Shown piece by piece: positions 1 to 8,145 of a stretch of 64,000 nt of DNA (positions are counted from its first letter, which is position 1; the number at the start of each line of letters is the position of its first letter). The position numbers were made by a program, and so were the translations under genes. Source of the DNA: WHSW01 sp963767285 (GTDB lineage: Bacteria; Actinomycetota; Thermoleophilia; Solirubrobacterales; 70-9); assembly GCA_963767285.1 (NCBI GenBank), contig CAVYDJ010000001.1:496001-560000 (forward strand). Direction: 5' to 3'. Under the pieces are notes generated by a model that saw only the letters and a list, made by a program, of their open reading frames with translations, was not told the origin of the DNA and did no database searches.

Positions 1-2
1 CT

Positions 3-2192
3 CTGTGCGGGCGGCGCGAGTGGACGCTGCTCGCGGGGCCGGTGGGGCTGGCTCTCGCGCTCGTGGTCGCCGGTGCCGTTGGAGGGCTGGGTGGGGGTGG
101 GGTGGAGATCGCCGTCGCGCTCGGGGTTCTGCTTGTTGTCGGGGCGGTCGTCGTGCGGGTTCGGGTGCCGGCGGCGAGCTTCGACCCGTACGCGCTCGGC
201 GCCGCCCTGCTCGCCGCGCTGGCGGCGGCGATCCCGTTCATCGCCGCGTGGCGGGTCGGCATCCTCGGGGTCGGCCTGGTCAACGACGACATGGCCTCGC
301 ACCTGCTGCTCGCCGACTGGATCGACGAGCGCTTCCGGCCGGAGCCGGTGCTGATCGACCAGGGCTACCCGCTCGGCCCGCACGCGCTGGTCGCCGGGCT
401 CGCGTGGACCCTGGGGGCGGGCACGATCGACGTCTTCGCCGGCCTCACCCTGGCGATCCCGGCGCTGACGGCGCTGGTCGCGTACTCGGCCCTCGACGGC
501 CTGCGGCCGTGGCCGCGGACGCTGGCGTCGGTGCTGGTCGCGCTGCCGTACCTGGCGGCCGCGTATCTCGCGCAGGAGGCGTTCAAAGAGCCGGTGATGG
601 CGCTGTTCGTCTTGACCTTCGCACTGCTGCTGGCGCGGGCGAGGGACTGGCGCGATGCGATTCCGCTGGGCGTCCTGGCGGCTGGGGTCACCTACGTCTA
701 CTCCTTCCCCGGCCTGGCTTGGCTGGGTGGGGTGGCCGGGGTTTGGGGCGTGGTGGAGGCGATCCGCCGCAGACGCAACGCGCAAAACGGACGGTATGCG
801 TCCGAAAAGCGCCGTTCGTTGCCGATCGGGGCGGCGATCGGGGTTGGCGTGGCGGTTGCGGCTCTACTCCTCCTTACTGCCCCGTCCCTCGACCGCATCG
901 CGGACTTCGCGGACTTCAGAGCCCTCCATCCCGATCAGGCCAACGACGGCGGGCTCGGCAATCTGCCCGGGCAGCTCTCCCCGCTCGAGGCTCTGGGAAT
1001 CTGGCCGACGAGCGAGTTCCGCCTCTCGGCGACCGCATCCGACCTGCCCGCGGCGATCTTCTACGCGGGCGGCGTGTTCGCGCTCGTCTGCCTGGTCGTG
1101 GGCCTGCCCGGCTGGATCCGCCGCCACGGAGCAGCGATCCCGGCTGCCCTCCTGGCGGCCGCCATCCTCTACCTGCTCGCCCGCTCGCTGGGCACCGTCT
1201 ACACCTCCGCCAAGGCGCTGGCCATCGCGGCCCCCCTTATTGCTCTCGTTGTTCTCGGCGGACTGCTGATCAGCGACCGCCGCCCACTCCGTTGGCTTGG
1301 AATCACCTTCGCCGCCGCCGCCGCGGTCTGCAGCTTCCTGATCCTGCGCCAGGCCCCGGTCGCCCCGACCGACCACGCCGCCGAGCTGGCTCGGATCCGG
1401 CCGCTCGTCGAGGGTGAGAAGCTGCTGTTTCTGGGTCGCGACAACTTCGTCCTCTACGAGCTCCGGGGCTCGAAGCCCTACACGCACGTGCGCAACTTCT
1501 ATGACCCCTATTTCGTCGAGCCGAACTTCGAGCTCGCCGACGTCGGCTCGAAGTTCGACTTCGACTCGGTGACCGCGAGCACGCTCGCCGGCTTCCCGTT
1601 CGTTCTCACGACGCGCGCCCAATATGCCAGCGGCCCGCCGCCCGGCTACGAGGCGGTCGAGCGCACCGGCTCCTACGTGCTCTGGGAGAAGCAGCGCCCG
1701 CCGCTGGGCAGGGAGCCGGCGGAGAGCGGCGCCGCGCCCGGGCTGGTCGACGGATGCCCGGCGCAGAAGCCGGCGGGAGTCTCCTCGTTCGCGGCCGAGC
1801 CGGTCGTTGCCGAGGCGGACGACTGGTCGCGGACGACGGTCGAGAGCGGCCAGTCGGCGGGGGTCGTCCTCGACCTGCCGTCCGGGATCTGGGACCTCTC
1901 ATTGCAATACGACGCGACCCGGCCCTTGACCCTCACCGACGACGCCGCGCGCCTGGATGCCACCCTGCCCGCCAATCTGGACTACCGGGGCACGGCGCCG
2001 TTCTGGCCCGCCGGGCGGATCGAGATCGCCGGCGGGGATCCGGTCCAGATCACGGCACGCGTGGACAGCCCGCCGCTCGCGGGCCGCGTCCTGGGCGCCC
2101 ATTCGACAGCCCACCTCGGTGCGCTTGCGGCAACCACCGCCGAGCCGCCCCGCGATGGCTGCCACGGCTATGTCGACTGGTATCTGCGTTAG
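3..2192 (+). CDS. Large multi-pass membrane protein, GT-C-like layout (5' end outside window)
   Basis: The frame is open to the window edge and reads LCGRREWTLLAGP before the first GTG at 42, so the real start is probably upstream. About 729 residues are visible. The first ~440 alternate hydrophobic helices with short basic loops; the rest looks like a soluble, beta-rich extracytoplasmic domain. An early loop carries an acidic pair (NDDMASH, about residue 93), as in GT-C glycosyltransferases, which use lipid-linked sugar donors at the outer membrane face. That assignment rests on topology only; I recognise no specific family. A 33-base palindrome at 780-812 encodes a basic loop between two helices. 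Its stop shares four bases with the convergent CBS gene. Other possibility: an uncharacterised actinobacterial membrane protein with no transferase activity. Confidence 0.75.
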   Translation: MCGRREWTLLAGPVGLALALVVAGAVGGLGGGGVEIAVALGVLLVVGAVVVRVRVPAASFDPYALGAALLAALAAAIPFIAAWRVGILGVGLVNDDMASHLLLADWIDERFRPEPVLIDQGYPLGPHALVAGLAWTLGAGTIDVFAGLTLAIPALTALVAYSALDGLRPWPRTLASVLVALPYLAAAYLAQEAFKEPVMALFVLTFALLLARARDWRDAIPLGVLAAGVTYVYSFPGLAWLGGVAGVWGVVEAIRRRRNAQNGRYASEKRRSLPIGAAIGVGVAVAALLLLTAPSLDRIADFADFRALHPDQANDGGLGNLPGQLSPLEALGIWPTSEFRLSATASDLPAAIFYAGGVFALVCLVVGLPGWIRRHGAAIPAALLAAAILYLLARSLGTVYTSAKALAIAAPLIALVVLGGLLISDRRPLRWLGITFAAAAAVCSFLILRQAPVAPTDHAAELARIRPLVEGEKLLFLGRDNFVLYELRGSKPYTHVRNFYDPYFVEPNFELADVGSKFDFDSVTASTLAGFPFVLTTRAQYASGPPPGYEAVERTGSYVLWEKQRPPLGREPAESGAAPGLVDGCPAQKPAGVSSFAAEPVVAEADDWSRTTVESGQSAGVVLDLPSGIWDLSLQYDATRPLTLTDDAARLDATLPANLDYRGTAPFWPAGRIEIAGGDPVQITARVDSPPLAGRVLGAHSTAHLGALAATTAEPPRDGCHGYVDWYLR

Positions 2193-2653
2193 GAGCCCGG
2201 CTCGGCCAGCTTGTCGACCAGCGCCCGGAAGAAGTCGTTGCGCGTCACCACAGCGTGGATAGTCCCCGAGCTCGCGATCGGGATCACGAGCACACGATGG
2301 TGCAGGAAGAGCTCGGCGAGCTGAGTGTCGGAGTAGTCGTCGTCGACCACCACGTGATCGGTCGTCAGGTAATTCGAGATCGGCTCGCTCCGGCAGGTAA
2401 GCCGTCGCTCGATCGCGTCATCGATGGAGCGGCGGATCATCGCCGAGGACGCGAGCTCGCCCACGTAGCCCGGGAACAGCGCCACCATGAACTCCCGCTC
2501 GCCGAAGATGCCGGCGAACTTCCCCTGGGCATCCACCACCGGAAGGCCCGGGAGCCCGCACTCGACGACCTTCCTGGCGGCGTCGAGCACCAGCTCGTCG
2601 GCGCGCAGCGGCTCGATCTCGCGCAGGACTGACTTGACGATCGAGTCGGGCAT
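2189..2653 (-). CDS. Tandem CBS-domain protein
   Basis: A 154-residue protein that is essentially two CBS motifs: the first around residues 8-60 (LPGLPVVDAQGKFAGIF, then a REF helix), the second around 95-150 (VLVIPI, then TRNDFF). CBS pairs bind adenine nucleotides and usually regulate a partner protein. The gene lies four bases downstream of the SLC13-type permease on the same strand, so it is probably co-transcribed and may be that transporter's cytoplasmic sensor; the partnership is inferred from position. It has no catalytic domain. Its TAA stop interlocks with the TAG stop of the convergent membrane-protein gene (bases 2189-2192). Confidence 0.88.
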   Translation of the reverse strand: MPDSIVKSVLREIEPLRADELVLDAARKVVECGLPGLPVVDAQGKFAGIFGEREFMVALFPGYVGELASSAMIRRSIDDAIERRLTCRSEPISNYLTTDHVVVDDDYSDTQLAELFLHHRVLVIPIASSGTIHAVVTRNDFFRALVDKLAEPGS

Positions 2654-2657
2654 CAGC

Positions 2658-3920
2658 TCATAGAAGTATGTAGCGCCCGGCGACGTATGCGCTGGCCAAG
2701 ACCATCGAGACCAGCGTCACGGGGACCCCGATGCGGAGGAAGGTGATGAATCCGATCGGAGTGCCCGCCCGCTCGGTCAGCCCCGCCGCGGCGACGTTGG
2801 CCGCCGCGGCGATGATCGTCGCGTTGCCGCCGAAGCAAGCGCCGAGCGACAGCGCCCACCAGTACGCGTCGTCGCCGGAGGCGCCTCGGAGCTCCTCGAC
2901 CACCGGGATCATGGCCGTGGTGAACGGGATGTTGTCGACGATCGCGGATCCGATTCCACCCACCCAGAGGATCCCGAGCAGCTCCGCGGAGCGGTCGCCG
3001 CCGGTCAGGTCCGACACCCCCTCGGCGACCTCGTCGATCGCGCCGGTCGCCTCCAGCGCGCCGACCATCACGAACAGCGCGACGAAGAAGAACAGCGTCG
3101 GCCACTCGATCTTCGAGAGCGCCTGCTCGAGCGGGATCGTCGTCACCAGCAAACCGACCGCGGCTCCGGTCAGCGCGACGGTCGCCGGCTCGATGTGCAG
3201 CGCCTGATGGGCGAAGAAGGCCAGAACGGTCACGATCAGCACCGGGCCGGTGCGGCGCAGTTCCGCGTGGTCGCGGATCGAGGCGGCCGCGTCCAGCTCC
3301 ATCACCAGCCGGCGGTTCTTCGGGTCGATCTGCAGGTCGCGCCGGTAGAAGGCGTACAGACCGGCGATCACGACGACGAACGTGACGACGACGATCGGGG
3401 CCAGGTTGACGAGGAAGTCGTTGAACGAGAGGTCGGTGGCGCCGGCGATGATGATGTTCGGCGGATCGCCGATCAGCGTCGCCGTGCCGCCGATATTCGA
3501 CGCGATCACCTCGATGATCACCAGGGGCACGGGGTCGATGTCGAGGGCGTCGGCGAGCAGGAACGTGATCGGAACGATGAGCAGGATCGTGGTCAGGTTG
3601 TCGAGGAAAGCCGAGAGCAGCGCAGTGGTCCCGGCCAGGAAGAGGACGACGAGCAACGGCTCGCCGCGGGAGAGCTGGCCGGCGCGGATCGCGATCCAGT
3701 CGTAGACCCCGCTCTGCTGGGTCAGGTAGACGAGGATCATCATCCCGGCGAGCAGGCCGATCGTGTTGAAGTCCACGGCCTCGATCGCCAGCTCCTGGTT
3801 GTAGTCGCCGACGAACAGGACGACGATCGAGGCGCCGAGCAGCGCGACCTTGGTCCGATGCAGGCGCTCGCTGGCGATTAGCGCCAGCACGATCAGGAAG
3901 GTGGCGACCGCTACCGCCAT
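2658..3920 (-). CDS. SLC13/ArsB-NhaD-type ion transporter
   Basis: A 420-residue, nearly all-hydrophobic protein with the inverted two-fold repeat of the ion transporter superfamily. The first half has FLDNLTTILL and GGTATLIGDPPNII; the second repeats the pattern with IVDNIPFTTAM and GGNATIIAAAAN. These helical-hairpin and broken-helix signatures fit the ArsB/NhaD/SLC13 group, which moves arsenite, Na+/H+ or dicarboxylates; the substrate cannot be decided from the sequence. The likely neighbouring partner is the CBS protein four bases downstream. It is transcribed divergently from the CPA1 antiporter across a 140-base gap, so the two cation/anion transport genes may share a control region. 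Start: ATG giving MAVAVATFL, immediately membrane-spanning. Confidence 0.85.
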   Translation of the reverse strand: MAVAVATFLIVLALIASERLHRTKVALLGASIVVLFVGDYNQELAIEAVDFNTIGLLAGMMILVYLTQQSGVYDWIAIRAGQLSRGEPLLVVLFLAGTTALLSAFLDNLTTILLIVPITFLLADALDIDPVPLVIIEVIASNIGGTATLIGDPPNIIIAGATDLSFNDFLVNLAPIVVVTFVVVIAGLYAFYRRDLQIDPKNRRLVMELDAAASIRDHAELRRTGPVLIVTVLAFFAHQALHIEPATVALTGAAVGLLVTTIPLEQALSKIEWPTLFFFVALFVMVGALEATGAIDEVAEGVSDLTGGDRSAELLGILWVGGIGSAIVDNIPFTTAMIPVVEELRGASGDDAYWWALSLGACFGGNATIIAAAANVAAAGLTERAGTPIGFITFLRIGVPVTLVSMVLASAYVAGRYILL

Positions 3921-4060
3921 CGGCGCACCGTTGGCCAGGGACGTCGGGGGCTGAATGCGGGCAGACTTCGGGGTCGCATGATCGGTGCCGACCAGTCTTC
4001 CCGGCTCGCCGCGGCCAGCATAGCCGCAGGCAGCACCCAGCGGTCGCGAAGGTCCGGCTG

Positions 4061-5248
4061 ATGGAGGTCGGTTTCCCCGAGGCCCTGCTCGTCGTCGGTG
4101 TCCTGATCTCGATCGCCGCGGCGCTCTCCGGGCTCATGCACGGCACCGTGCTGTCGATCTCGGTCCTCGCGGTCGCCGCCGGGATCGGGTTGGCGCTCAC
4201 GGACGTGATCAGCGTCGACCCGGGCGAGCCCGGCCTGATCGAGCTGATCGAGTTGGCGCTGATCCTGACCCTGTTCGCCGACGGCCTGATCGTCGAGCGC
4301 GAGTTGCTGCGGTTGCACTGGAGCGCCCCGGCACGCGCGATCGCGATCGCGATGCCGCTGACCCTGGTGATCCTGGCGCTCGGCGCGAAGCTGTTGTTCG
4401 CCGAGTTCAGCTGGGCCGAGGCCTTCCTGCTCGCGGCGGTCCTCACGCCGACGGATCCGGTGATCACGTCGGCGATCCTCACCGCTCGCCGCGTCCCGGA
4501 GGACCTGCGCCACACGCTGAATCTGGAATCCGGCCTCAACGACGGCCTCGCGCTGCCCTTCGTGCTGTTCTTCCTCATCCTCTCCGAGCCGGGAGGCGAT
4601 GCCGCCGGCGAGGGGCTGGCGCTGATCGGCGAGGCCGCTGCCGGGGTGGCGATCGGCGGTCTGCTCGGGTTTGCTGCCGGCCGGCTGCTGCCGCAGCTGC
4701 CAGGAGGCATCACGCACCGCTACGAGGGTCTCTACGCGCTCGGGATCGGCCTGATGGCCTTCGGCGTCTGCGAGCTGACGATCGGCAACGGGTTCGTCGG
4801 CGTCTTCTGCGCCGGCGTCACGCTGGGGATCGCCGAGCACGAGATGCCCGAGGCGTTCGTCGGCTTCAGCGAGAACCTGAGCGCCATCTTCCAGGTCCTC
4901 ACGTTCTTCGCCTTCGGGGCGCTGATCGTGAGCACCGGCTACACGGGCGCGATCCCGGCGCTGCTCGCGTTCATCGTCTTCGCCCTCGTGGTCGCCCGGC
5001 CGGTGGCCATCTCCCTGGCCTTCCTTCGCAGCCCGTGGGATCGGGCCCAGACCCTGTTCGTCGGGTGGTTCGGGCCGAAGGGGGTCGCCTCGATGTTGTT
5101 CGCGCTGTTCGTCCTCAACTCCCAGGCACCCGAACGCTCGCTGGTCTTCGACGTTGCCGCCTTCGTCATCCTCGCCTCGATCGTCGCCCACGGCCTCACA
5201 GATACCCTCGGCGCCCGCTGGATCGACCGGCGGGTGGGCGGCCGATGA
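4061..5248 (+). CDS. CPA1/NhaP-family cation:proton antiporter
   Basis: A 395-residue integral membrane protein of about twelve helices. It exchanges Na+ or K+ for protons across the cytoplasmic membrane. Diagnostic motifs are TPTDPV (about residue 130) and ESGLNDG (about 156), the CPA1 core with the paired Asp/Asn ion-binding residues; a later FGPKG loop is also typical. It lacks the long cytoplasmic TrkA-type tail of some NhaP proteins. The stop overlaps the next start (ATGA), so the GNAT gene is translationally coupled. The ion cannot be told from sequence. Confidence 0.9.
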   Translation: MEVGFPEALLVVGVLISIAAALSGLMHGTVLSISVLAVAAGIGLALTDVISVDPGEPGLIELIELALILTLFADGLIVERELLRLHWSAPARAIAIAMPLTLVILALGAKLLFAEFSWAEAFLLAAVLTPTDPVITSAILTARRVPEDLRHTLNLESGLNDGLALPFVLFFLILSEPGGDAAGEGLALIGEAAAGVAIGGLLGFAAGRLLPQLPGGITHRYEGLYALGIGLMAFGVCELTIGNGFVGVFCAGVTLGIAEHEMPEAFVGFSENLSAIFQVLTFFAFGALIVSTGYTGAIPALLAFIVFALVVARPVAISLAFLRSPWDRAQTLFVGWFGPKGVASMLFALFVLNSQAPERSLVFDVAAFVILASIVAHGLTDTLGARWIDRRVGGR

Positions 5249-5889
5249 CCGAGCGGATCGAGCTGTCGCGGATCGAGGTCGGCGACATCCGGCCCGAGGA
5301 GGTCGACGCCGCCGTTGAGGTCGCCGCCCGCGCGATGTGCACGAGCCCGATGGCCCACGCGGTGCTCGGCGAGGACCACGATCGCCGCTATCGCCACACC
5401 CGCCGGCTGTTCGCGCGCATGTACATGCTGGCGATTCACCAGCGCCCGCTCGTCGCCCGCCTCGACGGCCGGATCGTCGCCTCGACCAACGACCTCGTCG
5501 AGCAGGCGTGCCGTGCCCGGCCGATCGACCTCGTGCGCTCGCTGCCCGCGCTGGCGCTGATCGGTCCGCGGCCCGCGGTCCGCGCCGCGCGCTGGTTGAA
5601 CGACTGGGAGCACCGCGACCCCGACCGCCCGCACGCCCACTTCGGCCCGTTCGGGGTCGAGCCCGAGCTGCAGGGCCAGGGGATCGGCAGCCTGGTGCTG
5701 CGCGAGTACACCCGCCGCCTCGACGAGGCCGGCGAGCACTCTTACCTGGAGACCGAGAAGCCGGAGAACGTCGCCCTGTACCAGCGCTTCGGCTTCGAGA
5801 TCGTCGACGAGAGCGAGTTCATGGGCGTGCCGAACTGGTTCATGTGGCGCGAGACGGGCGCCCGCGGGCCCGCCCTGCACGACGGCTGA
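5245..5889 (+). CDS. GNAT-family N-acetyltransferase
   Basis: A 214-residue GNAT fold: the acetyl-CoA signature QGQGIGSLVL lies at about residues 144-153, followed by the YLETEKPENVALYQRFGF block that closes the fold. The family moves an acetyl group from acetyl-CoA to an amine; the substrate here is unknown. An open frame extends upstream through the antiporter gene, but the ATG at 5245 overlaps the antiporter stop as ATGA and gives the normal family N-terminus, so I start it there. Ends ten bases short of the convergent sdh operon. Confidence 0.87.
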   Translation: MTERIELSRIEVGDIRPEEVDAAVEVAARAMCTSPMAHAVLGEDHDRRYRHTRRLFARMYMLAIHQRPLVARLDGRIVASTNDLVEQACRARPIDLVRSLPALALIGPRPAVRAARWLNDWEHRDPDRPHAHFGPFGVEPELQGQGIGSLVLREYTRRLDEAGEHSYLETEKPENVALYQRFGFEIVDESEFMGVPNWFMWRETGARGPALHDG

Positions 5890-5898
5890 GGAACCGCC

Positions 5899-6057
5899 CT
5901 AGCCGTCGGCGAGCTTCTCGACGACCTGGCGCGCGACCTCCGGCTCGACGTCCGTGAACTTGAGGTACAGCGCGACCGCGTCGTCGATGTGTCCGAGCAG
6001 CGCCGCCTGCTCGACCTCGGGCGGCGGCGCTGGGGCGTCGAAGTCCTCGTGGGCCAT
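5899..6057 (-). CDS. Small acidic protein at the 3' end of the sdh operon
   Basis: A 52-residue protein starting MAHEDFDAPAPPPEVEQ and predicted helical after a proline-rich start. Its ATG overlaps the stop of the HdrB-like subunit by one base (TGATG), which argues for real, coupled translation. It has no cysteines, membrane segment or recognisable motif. By position it could be a small subunit or assembly factor for the succinate dehydrogenase complex; that is a guess. Codon use matches its neighbours. Confidence 0.6.
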   Translation of the reverse strand: MAHEDFDAPAPPPEVEQAALLGHIDDAVALYLKFTDVEPEVARQVVEKLADG

Positions 6058-6953
6058 CAGGCCGGGACCCCGGCGAGCCGCTCGCCGACCCAGTCGGTCG
6101 AGGCGATGTGGCGGTTCATCCCGAGCTGTTTGGGCTCGAAGCCGAGCGCCAGCCCGACCAGCTGCGGTAGGTGCAGGATGGCCAGGCCGAGGTCGTGGTT
6201 GACGACCTTCGCCGCCTCGGGCTGCTGCAGGTCGAGGTTCAGGTGGCAGAGCGGGCATGGCGTCACCAGGCAGTCGGCGCCCTGGTCGAGCGCGTCGATG
6301 ACGTGCGTGCCGGCCTGGCGCAGCGAGGTATCGCGGTTCATCGTGATCACCGGGAAACCGCAGCACTTGCGCGCGCCGTCGTATTCGACGACCTCGCCGC
6401 CGAGCGTCTCGATCACCTTCTCGAGGTAGAGGTCGCGGTCGGGGTGCTCCTCATATCCGAGCCGGTGCTTGGGGCGGATGACGTAGCAGCCGTAGAAGGG
6501 GCCGACCCGCAGCCCCGAGAGCGGCCTTGTGACCTTCGCCTTCAGCGCGTCGAGCCCGAAGTCCTCGACCAGCACCCAGAGAAAGTTCTTGTTCTCCCAG
6601 CCGGGCTTGTCCTTCTCGTAGCTGATGCCCTCGTCGGCGAGCGCCTCGTTGACGTGCGCCCGGTAGGCCGAGTCGGCGTCGAGCCGCTGCTGGCACTCCG
6701 ACTGAGCGCCCTGGCAGGTCGAGCAGATGTTCATCATCCCGAGGCCGGTTTCCTGGGCGAGCGCGAAGGTGCGGGCGTTGAGCGTGTCGGCGAGCTCCTG
6801 GTTGTGCTCGGCGATCACGCCGGCGCCGCAGCAGTTGGCGCGGTCGAGCGTCACCAGCTCGATCCCGAGCCGCTCGGCGACGAGCGCCATCGAGCCGTGC
6901 AGCTCGGTCGTGAAGCCGCGCGAGACGCAGCCGGGCCAGTAGGCGAGCTTCAT
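6057..6953 (-). CDS. HdrB-like CCG-domain subunit of succinate dehydrogenase/fumarate reductase
   Basis: A 298-residue protein with two CCG domains: NCCGAG (C41, C42) with C9, C77, C80 and C87, and KCCGFP (C197, C198) with C156, C228, C233 and C236. This is the heterodisulfide reductase B arrangement, known to bind noncubane 4Fe-4S clusters. In SdhABE-type (class E) enzymes it replaces the haem-carrying SdhC/SdhD anchor and hands electrons to the quinone. It has no transmembrane helix, and no sdhC or sdhD gene is nearby, which supports that role. Start ATG overlaps the sdhB stop (ATGA). Confidence 0.88.
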   Translation of the reverse strand: MKLAYWPGCVSRGFTTELHGSMALVAERLGIELVTLDRANCCGAGVIAEHNQELADTLNARTFALAQETGLGMMNICSTCQGAQSECQQRLDADSAYRAHVNEALADEGISYEKDKPGWENKNFLWVLVEDFGLDALKAKVTRPLSGLRVGPFYGCYVIRPKHRLGYEEHPDRDLYLEKVIETLGGEVVEYDGARKCCGFPVITMNRDTSLRQAGTHVIDALDQGADCLVTPCPLCHLNLDLQQPEAAKVVNHDLGLAILHLPQLVGLALGFEPKQLGMNRHIASTDWVGERLAGVPA

Positions 6954-8140
6954 TCGTTCTCCTTCGGTCCCTCGGACACTTCGGGTTGGCTGAGCTCCTC
7001 CTCGTCGGGCTCGGGCTCGACGTCCTCCTCACCCGCGATGTAGAGGTTGAGCTCGGTGTGGTGTTCCTCGGCGTGCTCGTAGATCCGCTTGACGTGGTCC
7101 TGCGCATCGCCGGGCAGCTTGTGGTGAACGCCGGGGATCAGCTTCGGCAGCGAACGCATCTTGCCCGTGCGGATCCCCCGGATCGCGGTCGGGATCGAGC
7201 CCAGCAGGCCCTTGATCGCCGACTTCTTCGGGATCAGCTTGCCCTTGACCCCGGGGGCGAACGACTCCTGCAACAGCAGCGACTCGTCCAGCGTCCCCTT
7301 CTTCTCGATGATCTTGACGAAGGCTTCCTCGTGGTTGTGGCCGTTGTTGCGGTCGCGGATCTCCTCGTCGCGGCCGGCGATCCGGCGCAGGCGCATGATC
7401 TGGTCCATCGGCGCGACGCCCTTCGGGCAGGCGTCGATGCATGAGAAGCAGTGCGTGCAGTCGTAGATCCCGTGCGGGTCCTGAGCGAGGTCGTAGAGGC
7501 GCTCGCGCGCCTCGACGTCTCGCGGGTCGCCGACGAACCGGTAGGCCTTGGCAAGCGCGGCCGGGCCGATGAAGTCCGGGTCGACCTCCATCGACAGGCA
7601 GGAGCTGACGCAGGCGCCGCACTGGATGCAGGCGATGGTCTGCGTGATGTCGACCATCGAGTCCGGCGGCACGATCCGCTCGCGCTCGGGCGGGTCACCG
7701 TCGTCGAGCAGCCACGGGGTGACCCGGCGGATCTTCTCCCAGTGGGTCGACTCCATGTCGGTGACCAGGTCCTTGATCACCGGCATGTTCCCCATGGGCT
7801 CGACCAAAATAGGTTGCGCCACGTCCTCGGCTTCGCCTGCGGGCGTATCGCTGTCAGCCGCAGGACGACGATTGGCGAATTCATGGGCGTCGCCGACCTG
7901 GGTCAGGCAGGCGAGCGTCGACTGGCCGTTGATCTTCACCCCGCACGAGCCGCAGATGGCAGCCCGGCACGAGCAGCGGACCGAGAGCGAGCCGTCCACG
8001 CGATCCTTGTGCTGCAGCAGTCCGTCGAGGACCGAGAGCGTCGGGTCGAGCTCGACGTCGAACTGCTCCCAATACGGCCCCTCGCCCGACTCGGGCTTGA
8101 AGCGGCGGACCTTGAGCGTGTACTGCTCCGTATCGGCCAT
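6950..8140 (-). CDS. sdhB: Succinate dehydrogenase/fumarate reductase iron-sulfur subunit
   Basis: A 396-residue electron-transfer subunit. The N-terminal ferredoxin domain has the 2Fe-2S cysteines C56, C58, C63, C66 and C78; the C-terminal part carries CIQCGACVSSC (171-181) and CTHCFSCIDACPKG (228-241) for the other clusters. It is longer than a typical SdhB (about 240-250) because of a ~150-residue charged C-terminal extension ending in an acidic tail. An Asp/Ala-rich stretch at about residues 88-108 is encoded by a palindromic segment (see findings). The frame is open further upstream through sdhA, but ATG 8140 gives the correct MADTEQYTLKVRRF start, five bases after sdhA. Confidence 0.92.
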   Translation of the reverse strand: MADTEQYTLKVRRFKPESGEGPYWEQFDVELDPTLSVLDGLLQHKDRVDGSLSVRCSCRAAICGSCGVKINGQSTLACLTQVGDAHEFANRRPAADSDTPAGEAEDVAQPILVEPMGNMPVIKDLVTDMESTHWEKIRRVTPWLLDDGDPPERERIVPPDSMVDITQTIACIQCGACVSSCLSMEVDPDFIGPAALAKAYRFVGDPRDVEARERLYDLAQDPHGIYDCTHCFSCIDACPKGVAPMDQIMRLRRIAGRDEEIRDRNNGHNHEEAFVKIIEKKGTLDESLLLQESFAPGVKGKLIPKKSAIKGLLGSIPTAIRGIRTGKMRSLPKLIPGVHHKLPGDAQDHVKRIYEHAEEHHTELNLYIAGEEDVEPEPDEEELSQPEVSEGPKENE

Positions 8141-8145
8141 CGTGT

